Part shown: piece by piece, positions 25,299 through 33,865 of the stretch
Layout of the letters: each line of letters begins with the position of its first letter
Position numbering within the stretch: the stretch's first letter is position 1
Source of the DNA: CAVQUE01 sp046290435
Lineage (GTDB): Bacteria; Actinomycetota; Acidimicrobiia; Acidimicrobiales; UBA8592
NCBI GenBank assembly: GCA_046290435.1
Contig: JBKAGO010000032.1
Span: 248,001 to 312,000, forward strand
Direction: 5' to 3'
Length of the DNA stretch: 64,000 nucleotides
Position numbers and translations under genes: made by a program
The notes under the pieces: generated by a model
Told to the model about the DNA's origin: nothing
Database searches by the model: none
Seen by the model: the letters and a program-made list of their open reading frames with translations, nothing else

Positions 25299-25438
25299 CC
25301 GACACCGACGAGCCGACTCGACAGTGTGGCCGGTGCCGGGCGCTGTTCCCGGTGGGCGAAGACTACGAGGCCGGCGTGATGCCGGACTGGTGGCTGTGCC
25401 CGCCGTGCCGTACCGCGCTGCTCGGCCGCAACGCCTGA
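25295..25438 (+). CDS. Tiny zinc-ribbon protein (47 aa)
   Basis: Two CxxC pairs, RQCGRCRALF and WLCPPCRTAL, separated by an acidic linker (PVGEDYEAGVMPDWW), make a zinc ribbon. The ATG overlaps the groEL stop (ATGA), so it is translationally coupled to the chaperonin. No family function is known to me. Convergent with the sigma factor gene. Confidence 0.8.
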   Translation: MTDTDEPTRQCGRCRALFPVGEDYEAGVMPDWWLCPPCRTALLGRNA

Positions 25439-25487
25439 GGATCGACGCGGATCGCGCGCTGCGGCCGGGCGCGCCCCGACGCTGCGG

Positions 25488-25997
25488 TCAGCCGGCGCGG
25501 CGGTCGCCGGCCGACGCCGCCAGTGCGGCGCGTGCCCGGGCCACCCGTGAGCGGATGGTTCCCACCGGACAACGACACATCTCGGCGGCCTCGTCGTAGG
25601 TGTGGCCGAGGACCTGCGTGAGCACGAACGCGCTGCGCTGGTCCTCGGCGAGCTCGTCGATGAGCAGCGAGAGGTCGACCGGGACCGTGGGGTCGACCAC
25701 GGGGCGGCGGGTGAGCTCGGTTCGGCGAGCCCGCTGGTGCTGCTCCACCGCATCGGCGCAGGCCCGTCGGGCGATGGACAGGACCCACCGGGTGCCCGAG
25801 CTGTCCGACCGGAACGACCCGAGACTGCGCAGGGCCCGGAGATAGGTGTCCTGGACGAGATCGTCGAGGTGGTCTGCGTCGCCGAGGTATCGGCAGTAGG
25901 CGGTGACGTCGCGTCGGGTGAGCAGGATGAAGGCCTCGAACGCAGCCGGGTCTCCGTCCTGTGCCGCGAAGAGCGCGGTGGTTGCGGGGTCGGTCAT
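25488..25997 (-). CDS. ECF-type RNA polymerase sigma factor
   Basis: 169 residues. Region 2 includes VTAYCRYLGDADHLDDLVQD and TYLRALRSLGSFR; region 4 has LTQVLGHTYDEAAEMCRCPV followed by GTIRSRVARARAAL. A DPTVPVDLSLLIDEL linker lies between. It diverges from the metal-transporter operon, whose last gene encodes a probable zinc-finger anti-sigma protein, so the two may form a regulatory pair. The ATG at 25,997 begins directly before the sigma domain (TDPATTALFAAQDGD). Confidence 0.92.
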   Translation of the reverse strand: MTDPATTALFAAQDGDPAAFEAFILLTRRDVTAYCRYLGDADHLDDLVQDTYLRALRSLGSFRSDSSGTRWVLSIARRACADAVEQHQRARRTELTRRPVVDPTVPVDLSLLIDELAEDQRSAFVLTQVLGHTYDEAAEMCRCPVGTIRSRVARARAALAASAGDRRAG

Positions 25998-26079
25998 GAG
26001 GTGGTGGGGGCCGGATGCCGAAGCGGAAGAATCTGGCAGCCGGGGGAACTCTAGGCGTCGAAAGCCCGACTGATGGGGC

Positions 26080-27207
26080 ATGTACGCATCTTCGATCTCG
26101 GGTCCCGGCCGCGTCCGCCTCATCATGAGCGTCGCGGCGATCGCGCTGCTGTCGGTGTCGGCAGCCTGTGGCTCCTCCGAGGAGGGGCCGACGCTCGAGG
26201 CGGTCGAGGCCGGAAACGACGCCATCGAAGGCCAGGCCGACGAGTCCGGCGATGCCCCGCCCGAGGAGCAGCCGAACGAACAACTCGAGGAGCAACCCGC
26301 GCCGCTGCCCGAGGATGCGCTGTCGGTCGTCGTCTCGGATCCTCCCCTGGCCGATCTGGTGTCCCGGGTGGCCGGCCCGGCGGTGGCGGTCACCAGCGTC
26401 GTTCCGCTGGGCGCCGACGGGCACACCTACGAGCCCCGGCCCGAGAACGCCCGGGCGCTCGCCGAAGCCGACGTGTACATCGAGAACGGCATGGGTCTCA
26501 ACGACGTGGTGTCGTCCTTCGCGGCGACCAACTACCCACCCGGGACTCCCCATCACGCGCTCGCCGATGTGATCCCGTCCGACGAGGTGATCGCAACGGA
26601 CTCCGCCGAGCAGATCGCCGCGCACGGTCACGCCCACAACTTCAACGCCCACTTCTGGCCCGACCCCGTCTACGCCCGTCTGTACGTCGACCGCATCGCC
26701 GAGATCCTGGCCGAGGTCGACCCCGACGGCGCCGCCGGCCACACCGAACGCGCCGCAGCGCTGCTCGCAGAGCTCGAGGCGCTCGACGCCGCGTTCGCGA
26801 CGGCGATCGAGACCATTCCCGAAGCCAACCGCAAGCTGGTCGTGTACCACGACTCGTGGTCCTACTTCGGCCGGCGCTTCGGGCTGCCGGTGATCGGCGC
26901 GATCCAGCCCACCGACTTCTCCGAGCCCTCTGCGGCAGAACTGCGCAGCACCATCGAAGAGGTCCGTGCCGCGGGCGTACCCGCGTTCTTCGGGTCGGAG
27001 GTGTTCCCCTCCGATGTCCTCGAGGTCATCGAAGAGGAGTCAGGCGCCGCCTATGTCGCCGACCTCTCCGACGACGCGTTGCCGGGCGAGCCCGGCGATC
27101 CCGAGCACAGCTACGTGGGCATGATGGTCGCCAACGTGCGCACGATCGTCACGGCGCTCGGCGGCGATGCGTCCGGGCTCGACGCGGTGGATCCGGCGCT
27201 GGCGTGA
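26080..27207 (+). CDS. Zinc/manganese ABC transporter substrate-binding lipoprotein (ZnuA-like)
   Basis: 375 residues. A signal peptide with lipobox LSVSAAC (C30) is followed by an acidic linker (about residues 35-80) and the cluster A-I metal-binding domain. Likely ligands are the histidine of GADGHTYEPRP, a histidine in the HGHAHNFNAHFWPDP region, the acid in YGRP-like FFGSEVFP, and the HDSWSYF histidine region. It delivers zinc or manganese to the permease. First gene of a four-gene operon with 4-nt overlaps. The ATG at 26,080 immediately precedes the signal peptide; a GGGG run serves as a weak ribosome-binding site. Confidence 0.92.
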   Translation: MYASSISGPGRVRLIMSVAAIALLSVSAACGSSEEGPTLEAVEAGNDAIEGQADESGDAPPEEQPNEQLEEQPAPLPEDALSVVVSDPPLADLVSRVAGPAVAVTSVVPLGADGHTYEPRPENARALAEADVYIENGMGLNDVVSSFAATNYPPGTPHHALADVIPSDEVIATDSAEQIAAHGHAHNFNAHFWPDPVYARLYVDRIAEILAEVDPDGAAGHTERAAALLAELEALDAAFATAIETIPEANRKLVVYHDSWSYFGRRFGLPVIGAIQPTDFSEPSAAELRSTIEEVRAAGVPAFFGSEVFPSDVLEVIEEESGAAYVADLSDDALPGEPGDPEHSYVGMMVANVRTIVTALGGDASGLDAVDPALA

Positions 27208-27983
27208 CGACCACCATCGAGTTGTCCGGGGTCGAGGTCCGCTTCGGCGAGGTCGTCCCGCTCACCGGCATCGACCTGCGGGTCGATGCGGGCGAACTCG
27301 TCGGGATCGTCGGACCATCCGGTGCGGGCAAGACCACGCTGCTGCGTCTGCTGCTGGGCGAGGTCGCTCCGACGTCGGGGCAGGTGACGCTCGCGAGCGG
27401 TCGAGCACGGCGACGGCGTTCGGTCGGCTACGTCCCCCAGCTCGAGGTCAGCGAACGGACCTTCCCCCTGACGGTGCGCGGGGCGGTGCTGCTCGGCGCC
27501 GCGGCGTCGAGCGCGCGGGTGCCGTGGTTCTCGCGCGCCGAGAAGGCCGCCGCCGGCCGCGCCCTGGAGCGCCTCGGGATCGGCGATCTCGCCGGTCGGA
27601 GTCTCCACGAACTGTCGGGAGGTCAGTTCCAGCGGGTGTTGTTCGCCCGAGCGTTGGTGTCGGAACCCGACCTGGTGCTGCTCGACGAGCCGACGAGTGG
27701 CATCGACCTGGCGACCCGCGCCGAGATGCTCGCCCTCGTCGGCGACCTGGCCGGCGACGGACTCACGGTGGTCATGACCACCCACGACCTCAACTGGGTC
27801 GCATCCCACCTGCCGCGTGTCGTGTGCCTCAACCGGACCGTCCGTGCCGACGGCCCGCCGCTGTCGGTGCTGCGCCCGCAGGTTCTGGCGGCGACGTTCG
27901 GTGCCGAGATGCACGTGATCGAACACGACGGCCGCCCCGTCGTCGTCGACAATGCGGCGCTCGTGACAGGGCCGCGCTCGTGA
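27204..27983 (+). CDS. Metal ABC transporter ATP-binding protein (ZnuC-like)
   Basis: 259 residues from GTG. Walker A GPSGAGKTTLL, signature LSGGQFQRVLFARAL, Walker B DLVLLDEPTSGID and the switch histidine in TTHDLNWV are all intact. The GTG overlaps the ZnuA stop (GTGA), so translation is coupled. It energises uptake of the divalent metal. Confidence 0.95.
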   Translation: MTTTIELSGVEVRFGEVVPLTGIDLRVDAGELVGIVGPSGAGKTTLLRLLLGEVAPTSGQVTLASGRARRRRSVGYVPQLEVSERTFPLTVRGAVLLGAAASSARVPWFSRAEKAAAGRALERLGIGDLAGRSLHELSGGQFQRVLFARALVSEPDLVLLDEPTSGIDLATRAEMLALVGDLAGDGLTVVMTTHDLNWVASHLPRVVCLNRTVRADGPPLSVLRPQVLAATFGAEMHVIEHDGRPVVVDNAALVTGPRS

Positions 27984-27993
27984 GGGGCCCACG

Positions 27994-28824
27994 ATGAGCC
28001 TGTTGACGGATCCGTTCGCGTTCGCGTTCTTCGAGCGGGCGATGATCGCGGCGGTGCTCGTCGGTGCGCTCGCCGGTGCGCTGGGACCGTTCGTGGTCGT
28101 GCGGCGCATGGCCTACATCGGCCAGGGACTGTCGCAGAGCGTGCTTGGCGGGGTCGGGGTGGCCCTGGTCTACGGCGCCGGGCTGTACTCGGGCGCCGCC
28201 GCCGCGGCGCTGGTCGCGATCGTGGCGATCTACATCGTGCGGCGCCGGGGCGTGCCCGTCGACACGGCGATCGGGATCGTCGCCTCGACGATGTTCGCCG
28301 CCGGGGTCGCGGTCATCTCGGCCAACCGGGACCGCAGCCTCAACATCTCGAACCTGTTGTTCGGCAACATCTTGGGCGTCGACCGCAACGACCTGATCCT
28401 CGTCACGGTCGTGGTGATCTTCACCGGTGCCGTCCTCGCCGTCTTCTACAAGCCGCTGCTGGCGGTGACCCACAACGCCACCGTGGCCGCCGCACACGGC
28501 GTCCGCTCCGGCCCCATCGAGGTGATGTTCCATCTGCTTCTGGGGCTGGCCGTGGTCACGGCGCTGCAGGTCCTCGGTGTGTTGCTGGTGGCAGCGACCC
28601 TGCTGTTGCCGCCCGCGACCGCGTCGCTGGCCTTCCGGTCGTTCGGGCAGCTGACCGTCGCCTCGATCGGGATCGGGATGTTCATCGGCATCGTGGGCCT
28701 CTACATCTCCTATTACCACGACATCGCGAGCGGCCCCGCCATCGTGTTGACCGGGGCTGCGCTGTTCGCCATCGTCGCCGTCGCCGCGCCCAACCGGTTC
28801 CGCTACGGTCGCGCACCGCTATGA
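27994..28824 (+). CDS. Metal ABC transporter permease (ZnuB-like)
   Basis: 276 residues of the ABC-3 permease family with about eight to nine membrane segments. The opening FFERAMIAAVLVGALAGALG and VVRRMAYIGQGLSQSVLGGV are typical of zinc/manganese permeases, as is DTAIGIVASTMFAAGVAVIS. It forms the membrane channel with the ATPase encoded 10 nt upstream and overlaps the next gene by 4 nt. Confidence 0.95.
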   Translation: MSLLTDPFAFAFFERAMIAAVLVGALAGALGPFVVVRRMAYIGQGLSQSVLGGVGVALVYGAGLYSGAAAAALVAIVAIYIVRRRGVPVDTAIGIVASTMFAAGVAVISANRDRSLNISNLLFGNILGVDRNDLILVTVVVIFTGAVLAVFYKPLLAVTHNATVAAAHGVRSGPIEVMFHLLLGLAVVTALQVLGVLLVAATLLLPPATASLAFRSFGQLTVASIGIGMFIGIVGLYISYYHDIASGPAIVLTGAALFAIVAVAAPNRFRYGRAPL

Positions 28825-29531
28825 GCCTTCGAGCCTGCCCCCGTTGGGAGGACGTCTCCGCCGCCGCCGACGGCGAGTTGCCCGAGCCCGAACGCAGCCG
28901 GGCGCTCGATCACGCCCGCCGGTGCGTATCGTGCGGGCCGATCCTCGCAGCCACCTCCGTCGGGCCCGAACCCATCGCGGTCGCTTCGGCAACGGCGGTC
29001 GAGGCGTCGGTCAACCGTCCCGCGGGCATCGACCCCGAGTGTCTGAGCCCACGGGAGCGACGGTGGCTGCGGGCGCGCTGGACGCGGTGGCTGCTTGCCT
29101 TGGCCGCCATCGTCATCGTCGTCGAAGCGATCCCCACCTACGCGACCGGTCATGGACTCGACGCCCACACCCATGCGGCACGCCACCTGGCAACGTGGCA
29201 GATCGGCTTCGGCGTCGGCCTGCTGGTGGCAGCGGCGATGTCGCGCCTGACCCATGCGATGCTCGCGCTGGCGGCGACCTTCGGTGCGCTCACGATCGCC
29301 GCCACGGTCATCGACATCATCAACGGGCACCGGGGACCGTGGGCCGAGCCGGTTCATCTCGTCGAACTCGTCGCCATCATCCTGCTCTGGCAGCTGACAC
29401 CGCCGGACCTGCTCCCGTGGCATCGCAGGCGCACGGATCGCAGCGCCGCAACCGAGCAGCCTTCGCCGCGGTCTCCCCGGCTCCACGCCGTCCCGAGCGA
29501 CGAACCCGACGGGTCCGACGACGATCGATGA
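28821..29531 (+). CDS. Zinc-finger anti-sigma-like membrane protein
   Basis: 236 residues. The N-terminus CPRWEDVSAAADGELPEPER, then SRALDHARRCVSCGPIL, has the layout of a putative zinc-finger anti-sigma domain (H-x3-C-x2-C). Four membrane segments follow in the C-terminal half (WLLALAAIVIVVEAIPTYAT, then IGFGVGLLVAAAMSRLTHAM and others). The ATG overlaps the permease stop. With the divergently encoded ECF sigma factor it probably makes a pair that couples metal status to transcription; this is inference. Confidence 0.78.
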   Translation: MSLRACPRWEDVSAAADGELPEPERSRALDHARRCVSCGPILAATSVGPEPIAVASATAVEASVNRPAGIDPECLSPRERRWLRARWTRWLLALAAIVIVVEAIPTYATGHGLDAHTHAARHLATWQIGFGVGLLVAAAMSRLTHAMLALAATFGALTIAATVIDIINGHRGPWAEPVHLVELVAIILLWQLTPPDLLPWHRRRTDRSAATEQPSPRSPRLHAVPSDEPDGSDDDR

Positions 29532-29602
29532 GCCTGTCCATGACCTGCCGGCCGGCGGAGACAGCAGCGTTTGCCTGGCACCCGGACGGGTAAGACGCCG
29601 CG

Positions 29603-30583
29603 GTGGCAACCCGGAACGAAACGATCGCAGCTGCAGACAGCAGGCACCGCCGCCACCGCCGCCAGAGCGGCCCCTCGTGGCTGGTCGCGAGTCTGATCCT
29701 GTTGGCTCTCGGATTGGCAGCCAACTCGCTCCTGGGGCCCCTGGCCGCGAACGTGATCGACTACCGGTACAGCGACTCGATGATCTACCAGGCCATCGGT
29801 CTCGACGCCGTCGCCCTGGGGGTCGCGGTACCGCTGGCATCAGCGTCGGCATGGCTCGTTCACCGAGGCCACCAGGCGGGTCCTGTCCTGGCGATGAGCC
29901 CTGCTCTCTTCGCCGCCTACATGATGCCGCAGTACGTGGTGGGCCCGGATTATCTCGGTCTGGACGGCAACAACGAGAACTTCGCGCTGGGCCACATCGT
30001 GTTGTTCGTCCTGGCCGTGGCAGTGGCCGCCGGTGCCTGGCGGTCGGTCGATCGGGATCGGCTCCGGCCCGATTCCCGGCGTAGTGATCGCCGACGAACC
30101 TGGCTCTTGGCCGGCGTCGCGGCGTTCATCGCCTTGGGGCGTCAGATCCCCATCATCGCCGGGGTCATCGACGACCCGACGAGCAGCGACGCCTACCTCG
30201 ACAATCCGACGGCGTTCTGGCTGGTCGCCTTCCTCGACCTCGGGGTGGTCACCCCGGCTGCGTTGGCTGCTGCCGGTGGGCTGTGGGTGGGCACGCAGTG
30301 GGCCCGGACCGCCGCCTACGCGGTCATCGGCTGGTTCGCCCTCGTCCCGGTGTCGGTGGCGGCGATGAACGTCTCCATGCGTGTGCACGACGATCCATTG
30401 GTGACGACCGCCGACACCGTGCTGTTCGGCGTCGCCGCCGTCGTGTTCAGCGCTGCGGCAGTGTGGCTGTACCGGCCACTGTTCGAACCGCAGAGCAGCG
30501 TCAGCGCCGGGGCCTCCACACCTGAGCCCGCGGCGCCGGACCAGAGTGATCCGCGAGGCGTCAGCTGGGCGTCGCGGGGGTAG
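29603..30583 (+). CDS. Integral membrane protein, function unknown
   Basis: 326 residues with a GTG start, a basic N-terminus (SRHRRHRRQSGPSW) and about eight hydrophobic segments, for example WLVASLILLALGLAANSLLG, FALGHIVLFVLAVAVAAGAW and TVLFGVAAVVFSAAAVWLYR. No family motif is recognised. The C-terminal tail is Pro/Ser-rich and cytoplasmic by the positive-inside rule. It lies 71 nt after the anti-sigma-like gene. Confidence 0.75.
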   Translation: MATRNETIAAADSRHRRHRRQSGPSWLVASLILLALGLAANSLLGPLAANVIDYRYSDSMIYQAIGLDAVALGVAVPLASASAWLVHRGHQAGPVLAMSPALFAAYMMPQYVVGPDYLGLDGNNENFALGHIVLFVLAVAVAAGAWRSVDRDRLRPDSRRSDRRRTWLLAGVAAFIALGRQIPIIAGVIDDPTSSDAYLDNPTAFWLVAFLDLGVVTPAALAAAGGLWVGTQWARTAAYAVIGWFALVPVSVAAMNVSMRVHDDPLVTTADTVLFGVAAVVFSAAAVWLYRPLFEPQSSVSAGASTPEPAAPDQSDPRGVSWASRG

Positions 30584-30619
30584 TGCCACTCCATCTGGGG
30601 TCCATCGAGGAGGTGCGAC

Positions 30620-30886
30620 GTGTCCGAGCTGTCTGCGTTGCTGGCCGACGACCATGGTTGGGTCGATCACATGGATGGATGGGGCGGCGGCTGGATGTGG
30701 TTCTGGGCGACCCTGATGATGCTCAGCTGGGTCGCCATCATCGCCGTCGCCGTCTACCTGCTCACCCGTCGCTCGTCCGGTGCCGGGCAACAGGACCACG
30801 TCCGGGAGATCCTCGACGAGCGCTACGCCCGGGGGGAGATCACGGCCGAGGAGTACCGTGAGAAGCTGACGCACCTCGGGCGATGA
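30620..30886 (+). CDS. SHOCT-domain small membrane protein
   Basis: 88 residues from a GTG start. An N-terminal region rich in Trp, Gly and His (DHMDGWGGGWMWFWATLMML) leads into one membrane helix (SWVAIIAVAVYLLT). The tail HVREILDERYARGEITAEEY is a SHOCT domain, a short oligomerisation motif. Proteins of this type often sit beside copper-resistance genes; here the copper-type ATPase lies convergently downstream. Confidence 0.85.
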   Translation: MSELSALLADDHGWVDHMDGWGGGWMWFWATLMMLSWVAIIAVAVYLLTRRSSGAGQQDHVREILDERYARGEITAEEYREKLTHLGR

Positions 30887-30911
30887 CCGGACCGGGCCCG
30901 GTGCGAGCCCG

Positions 30912-33005
30912 TCACAGCCGGCGGGGGCGGAGGTCGAGGCGTCGCAGGAGTTGGGCGTTGCCCGCCACGATCACGGTGGAGGCGCTCATGGCGACCGCAG
31001 CCGCCGCCGGCGGCAGGGTGAGGCCGGCGAATGCGAAGACTCCTGCCGCGACGGGGATGGCGACGAGGTTGTAGCCGGTGGCCCAGACGAGGTTCTGCAC
31101 CATCTTCGTGTAGGTGGCCCGAGACAGGTCGATCACCCCGATCACGCCCCGCGGGTCACTCGATGCGAGCACGACGCCTGCCGACTCGATGGCGACGTCG
31201 GTTCCGGCGCCGATCGCGATGCCCACGTCGGCGCGGGCCAGCGCCGGCGCATCGTTGACACCGTCGCCGACCATCGCCACCCGCAATCCCCGTTCCTGCA
31301 GCGCGGCGACCTTGGCGTCCTTGTCCCCTGGCAGGACCTCTGCAAAGACCTCGTCGATCCCCAGCTCGGCGGCCACCCCGTCGGCGACCTGGCGTGCATC
31401 GCCGGTGATCAGCACGACCTGTACGCCCCGGTCGTGCAACGCATCGACCGCAGCACGCGACTCGGGACGGATCTCGTCGGCGAGGGTCAGCGCACCCACA
31501 ACCTCGCCGCCTTCGAGGATCCACAGCACCGATCCCCCGCGCTCGTGCCACCGGGTGGTCACCGCCTCCAGGTCGTCGGGCTCGGCGGCGCCGGCCTCGG
31601 CCAACAGCGCCGGGCCGCCGACCATCACCTCGCGTCCGTCGACCTCGGCACGGATCCCCCGGCCGGTGAGCGCCTCGAAACCCTGTGCTGTCGGCACTTC
31701 GGTGCGCTCTGCCGCGGCGGCGACGATTGCGCGGGCGATCGGATGTTCGCTGTCGGCCTCGGCCGCGGCCGCCAGCGCCAACACCTCGTCGCGGTCACGT
31801 GTGCCGACCGCGACGTGGTCGACGACGGCGTGGTTGCCCTTGGTGAGCGTGCCGGTCTTGTCGAACAGCACGGCGTCGATGGTGCGCATCCGCTCGAGCG
31901 CCAGCCGGTCCTTCACCAGGATCCCGGCCCGGGCCGAGGTGGCCGTCGAGATCGAGATGACCAGCGGGATCGCCAGACCGAGGGCGTGCGGGCAGGCGAT
32001 GACCAACACGGTGACGGTGCGGATCACCCCCTCGCCGCCGTCGCCGAGCGCCGCCCACACCGCCAGCGTGATCAGCGCAGCCGCCGTCGCCAGATAGAAC
32101 AGTGCGGCTGCGGCGCGATCGGCGAGTGCCTGAGCACGTGAGCCCGACGACTGTGCTTCGGACACCATCCGCTGGATCCCGGCGAGCGCGGTGTCGTCGC
32201 CGACGGCGTCGATGCGGACCCGCACCGACGAGTCCGTCGACACCGTCCCCGCCACGACCCGGTCCCCGGCCGACCGCTGGACCGGCCGGGACTCTCCGGT
32301 GATCATCGATTCGTCGAAGTACGCCTGCCCCTCGGCGACCACACCGTCAGCCGGCACCCTCCCACCGGGGCGCACGAGGACGACGTCGCCGACGTCGAGT
32401 GACGCGATGGTCACCTCCTCGACGCGGCTGTCCACCACCAGCTCCGCCGTGTCCGGGAGCAGTTCGGCGAGCGCTGCCAACGCACCGCGGGCCTGTCCGA
32501 TGGCCTTCATCTCCTGCCAGTGGCCCAGCAGCATCACGACGATGAGCGCGGCGAGTTCCCACCAGAAGTCGAGGTCGCCCAACCCGAGCGACGAGGCCAG
32601 CGACGACCCGTACGCCACCGTGATCGCCAGCGCGATCAGCAGCATCATCGCGGGTTGGCGGTTGCGGACCTCGGCCACCGCGCCCTTCAGGAACGGCTGC
32701 CCACCCCACAGGTAGATGACCGTGCCGAGCACCGGCGCGACCCAGGCGGCCCAGTCGCCGTCGATCGAATAGCCGAACCAATCCTGGATCTGTCCGGAGA
32801 AGACCAGCACCGGGACGGCCAGCACCAGGTTCCACCAGAAGAGGCGGCGGAACATGTCCGGGTCGTGACCCGCGTGCTTGTCATGGCCGACGTGGCCGCC
32901 GCGGCCGGTGTGGCCGCGGTGCTCGAGCTCCTCTCCGCGGGCCTCCACGGCATGGTCGGTGCGATCGGCCGCGGCCGCGCGTCCGGGGTGTTCGTGATCG
33001 GTCAT
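30912..33005 (-). CDS. Heavy-metal P1B-type ATPase, CPH class (CopB-like)
   Basis: 697 residues. The N-terminal 50 residues are histidine-rich (HRGHTGRGGHVGHDKHAGHD) in place of a CxxC metal domain. The membrane metal site is CPHALGLAIPL, the CPH signature of the P1B-3/CopB subgroup. The phosphorylation motif is FDKTGTLTKGN with D382, and the actuator loop is DESMITGESRPV. The hinge is MVGDGVNDAPALARADVGIA. It likely exports copper from the cytoplasm. The exact valence (Cu+ or Cu2+) is not settled for the subgroup. Convergent with the SHOCT gene. Confidence 0.95.
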   Translation of the reverse strand: MTDHEHPGRAAAADRTDHAVEARGEELEHRGHTGRGGHVGHDKHAGHDPDMFRRLFWWNLVLAVPVLVFSGQIQDWFGYSIDGDWAAWVAPVLGTVIYLWGGQPFLKGAVAEVRNRQPAMMLLIALAITVAYGSSLASSLGLGDLDFWWELAALIVVMLLGHWQEMKAIGQARGALAALAELLPDTAELVVDSRVEEVTIASLDVGDVVLVRPGGRVPADGVVAEGQAYFDESMITGESRPVQRSAGDRVVAGTVSTDSSVRVRIDAVGDDTALAGIQRMVSEAQSSGSRAQALADRAAAALFYLATAAALITLAVWAALGDGGEGVIRTVTVLVIACPHALGLAIPLVISISTATSARAGILVKDRLALERMRTIDAVLFDKTGTLTKGNHAVVDHVAVGTRDRDEVLALAAAAEADSEHPIARAIVAAAAERTEVPTAQGFEALTGRGIRAEVDGREVMVGGPALLAEAGAAEPDDLEAVTTRWHERGGSVLWILEGGEVVGALTLADEIRPESRAAVDALHDRGVQVVLITGDARQVADGVAAELGIDEVFAEVLPGDKDAKVAALQERGLRVAMVGDGVNDAPALARADVGIAIGAGTDVAIESAGVVLASSDPRGVIGVIDLSRATYTKMVQNLVWATGYNLVAIPVAAGVFAFAGLTLPPAAAAVAMSASTVIVAGNAQLLRRLDLRPRRL

Positions 33006-33120
33006 GGCGGCCTCCTCGGTCCGGGCTGCCTTCCACGAAGACCCGGATCTGACACGGCCGGCCGCGCGCGGACCAGCCGCTCTCGCAGTATCGAACTCTC
33101 GGTTCAGCCTCCGAGACCCA

Positions 33121-33483
33121 TCAGCCTCTTTCTCGCAGACGCTGGAGTTCGTTGCGTTCTCGCGAACGCGTCCTTCGCCGGCTGCGCCATACCAACCCCA
33201 CGGCTTCGTCGAGCAACACCGCCACGGCGATCGTGACGAGGATCACGACCAGCAGCGGCGTGGTCATCGTGATCCACAGGAACTCGAACTCGACATCTTG
33301 GGAGTTCTGAATCGCGACGATCAGTAGCACCACGATGCCGACGAGCAGCAGGATCGCACCGGCGAACAGCCCCGTGTCGGAGGCTTCGGCTGTCGGGGCG
33401 TCCCCCGGGGAGGGATCGTTTTCCACGCGCCGGGTGGAGATCGAATCCGCACCGGACGACGTGATTTTCGTGTCATTGTCCAT
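33121..33483 (-). CDS. LapA/DUF1049-like membrane protein
   Basis: 120 residues. A Ser/Asp-rich cytoplasmic N-terminus (40 residues) is followed by two membrane helices: AGAILLLVGIVVLLIVAIQN, then NSQDVEFEFLWITMTTPLLV, the LapA (DUF1049) core. The tail is strongly basic (WRSRRRTRSRERNELQRLRE). In other bacteria LapA proteins help assemble lipopolysaccharide; in an actinobacterium the role is unknown. Confidence 0.82.
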   Translation of the reverse strand: MDNDTKITSSGADSISTRRVENDPSPGDAPTAEASDTGLFAGAILLLVGIVVLLIVAIQNSQDVEFEFLWITMTTPLLVVILVTIAVAVLLDEAVGLVWRSRRRTRSRERNELQRLRERG

Positions 33484-33615
33484 GGAGGCGCCCTACCCAG
33501 CGCGCAGCCGATTCATGCACCTTCGATGGGTTCACCAGCTCGGTGATCGTTCGGGGGCAGGGATTCGAGACACGGCCCAGTGGGTAATGCGCGATGGAAC
33601 GACCCGAGGAGCCCG

Positions 33616-33837
33616 ATGATGGTTGACCGCCAGGAGTTTCCCGAGAACGACCCCCGACATCACACGATCAAGCTGAGAGAAATGTTGAGCGACGTCGCCG
33701 ACCACGCACGCGAGGACGTGGGGAAGGTCGAGGACCCGAAGGCGCAGGCGCTGTTCGAGACGGCTGCGGAGGTTCTCGAGGGACTGCAACGGGCCTTCGA
33801 GCACTTCGAGCAGCGCTCGGAGCCGGCCTGGCGGTAG
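33616..33837 (+). CDS. Small hypothetical helical protein
   Basis: 73 residues beginning MMVDRQEFPENDPRHHTIKL. Mostly helical and acidic (REMLSDVADHAREDVGKVED, then LFETAAEVLEGLQRAFEHFE), possibly a coiled coil. GAGGAG precedes the double ATG. No family recognised. It precedes the methyltransferase gene by 28 nt. Confidence 0.7.
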   Translation: MMVDRQEFPENDPRHHTIKLREMLSDVADHAREDVGKVEDPKAQALFETAAEVLEGLQRAFEHFEQRSEPAWR

Positions 33838-33865
33838 CGCATCCGGTCGGCGATTATGCGACGTG

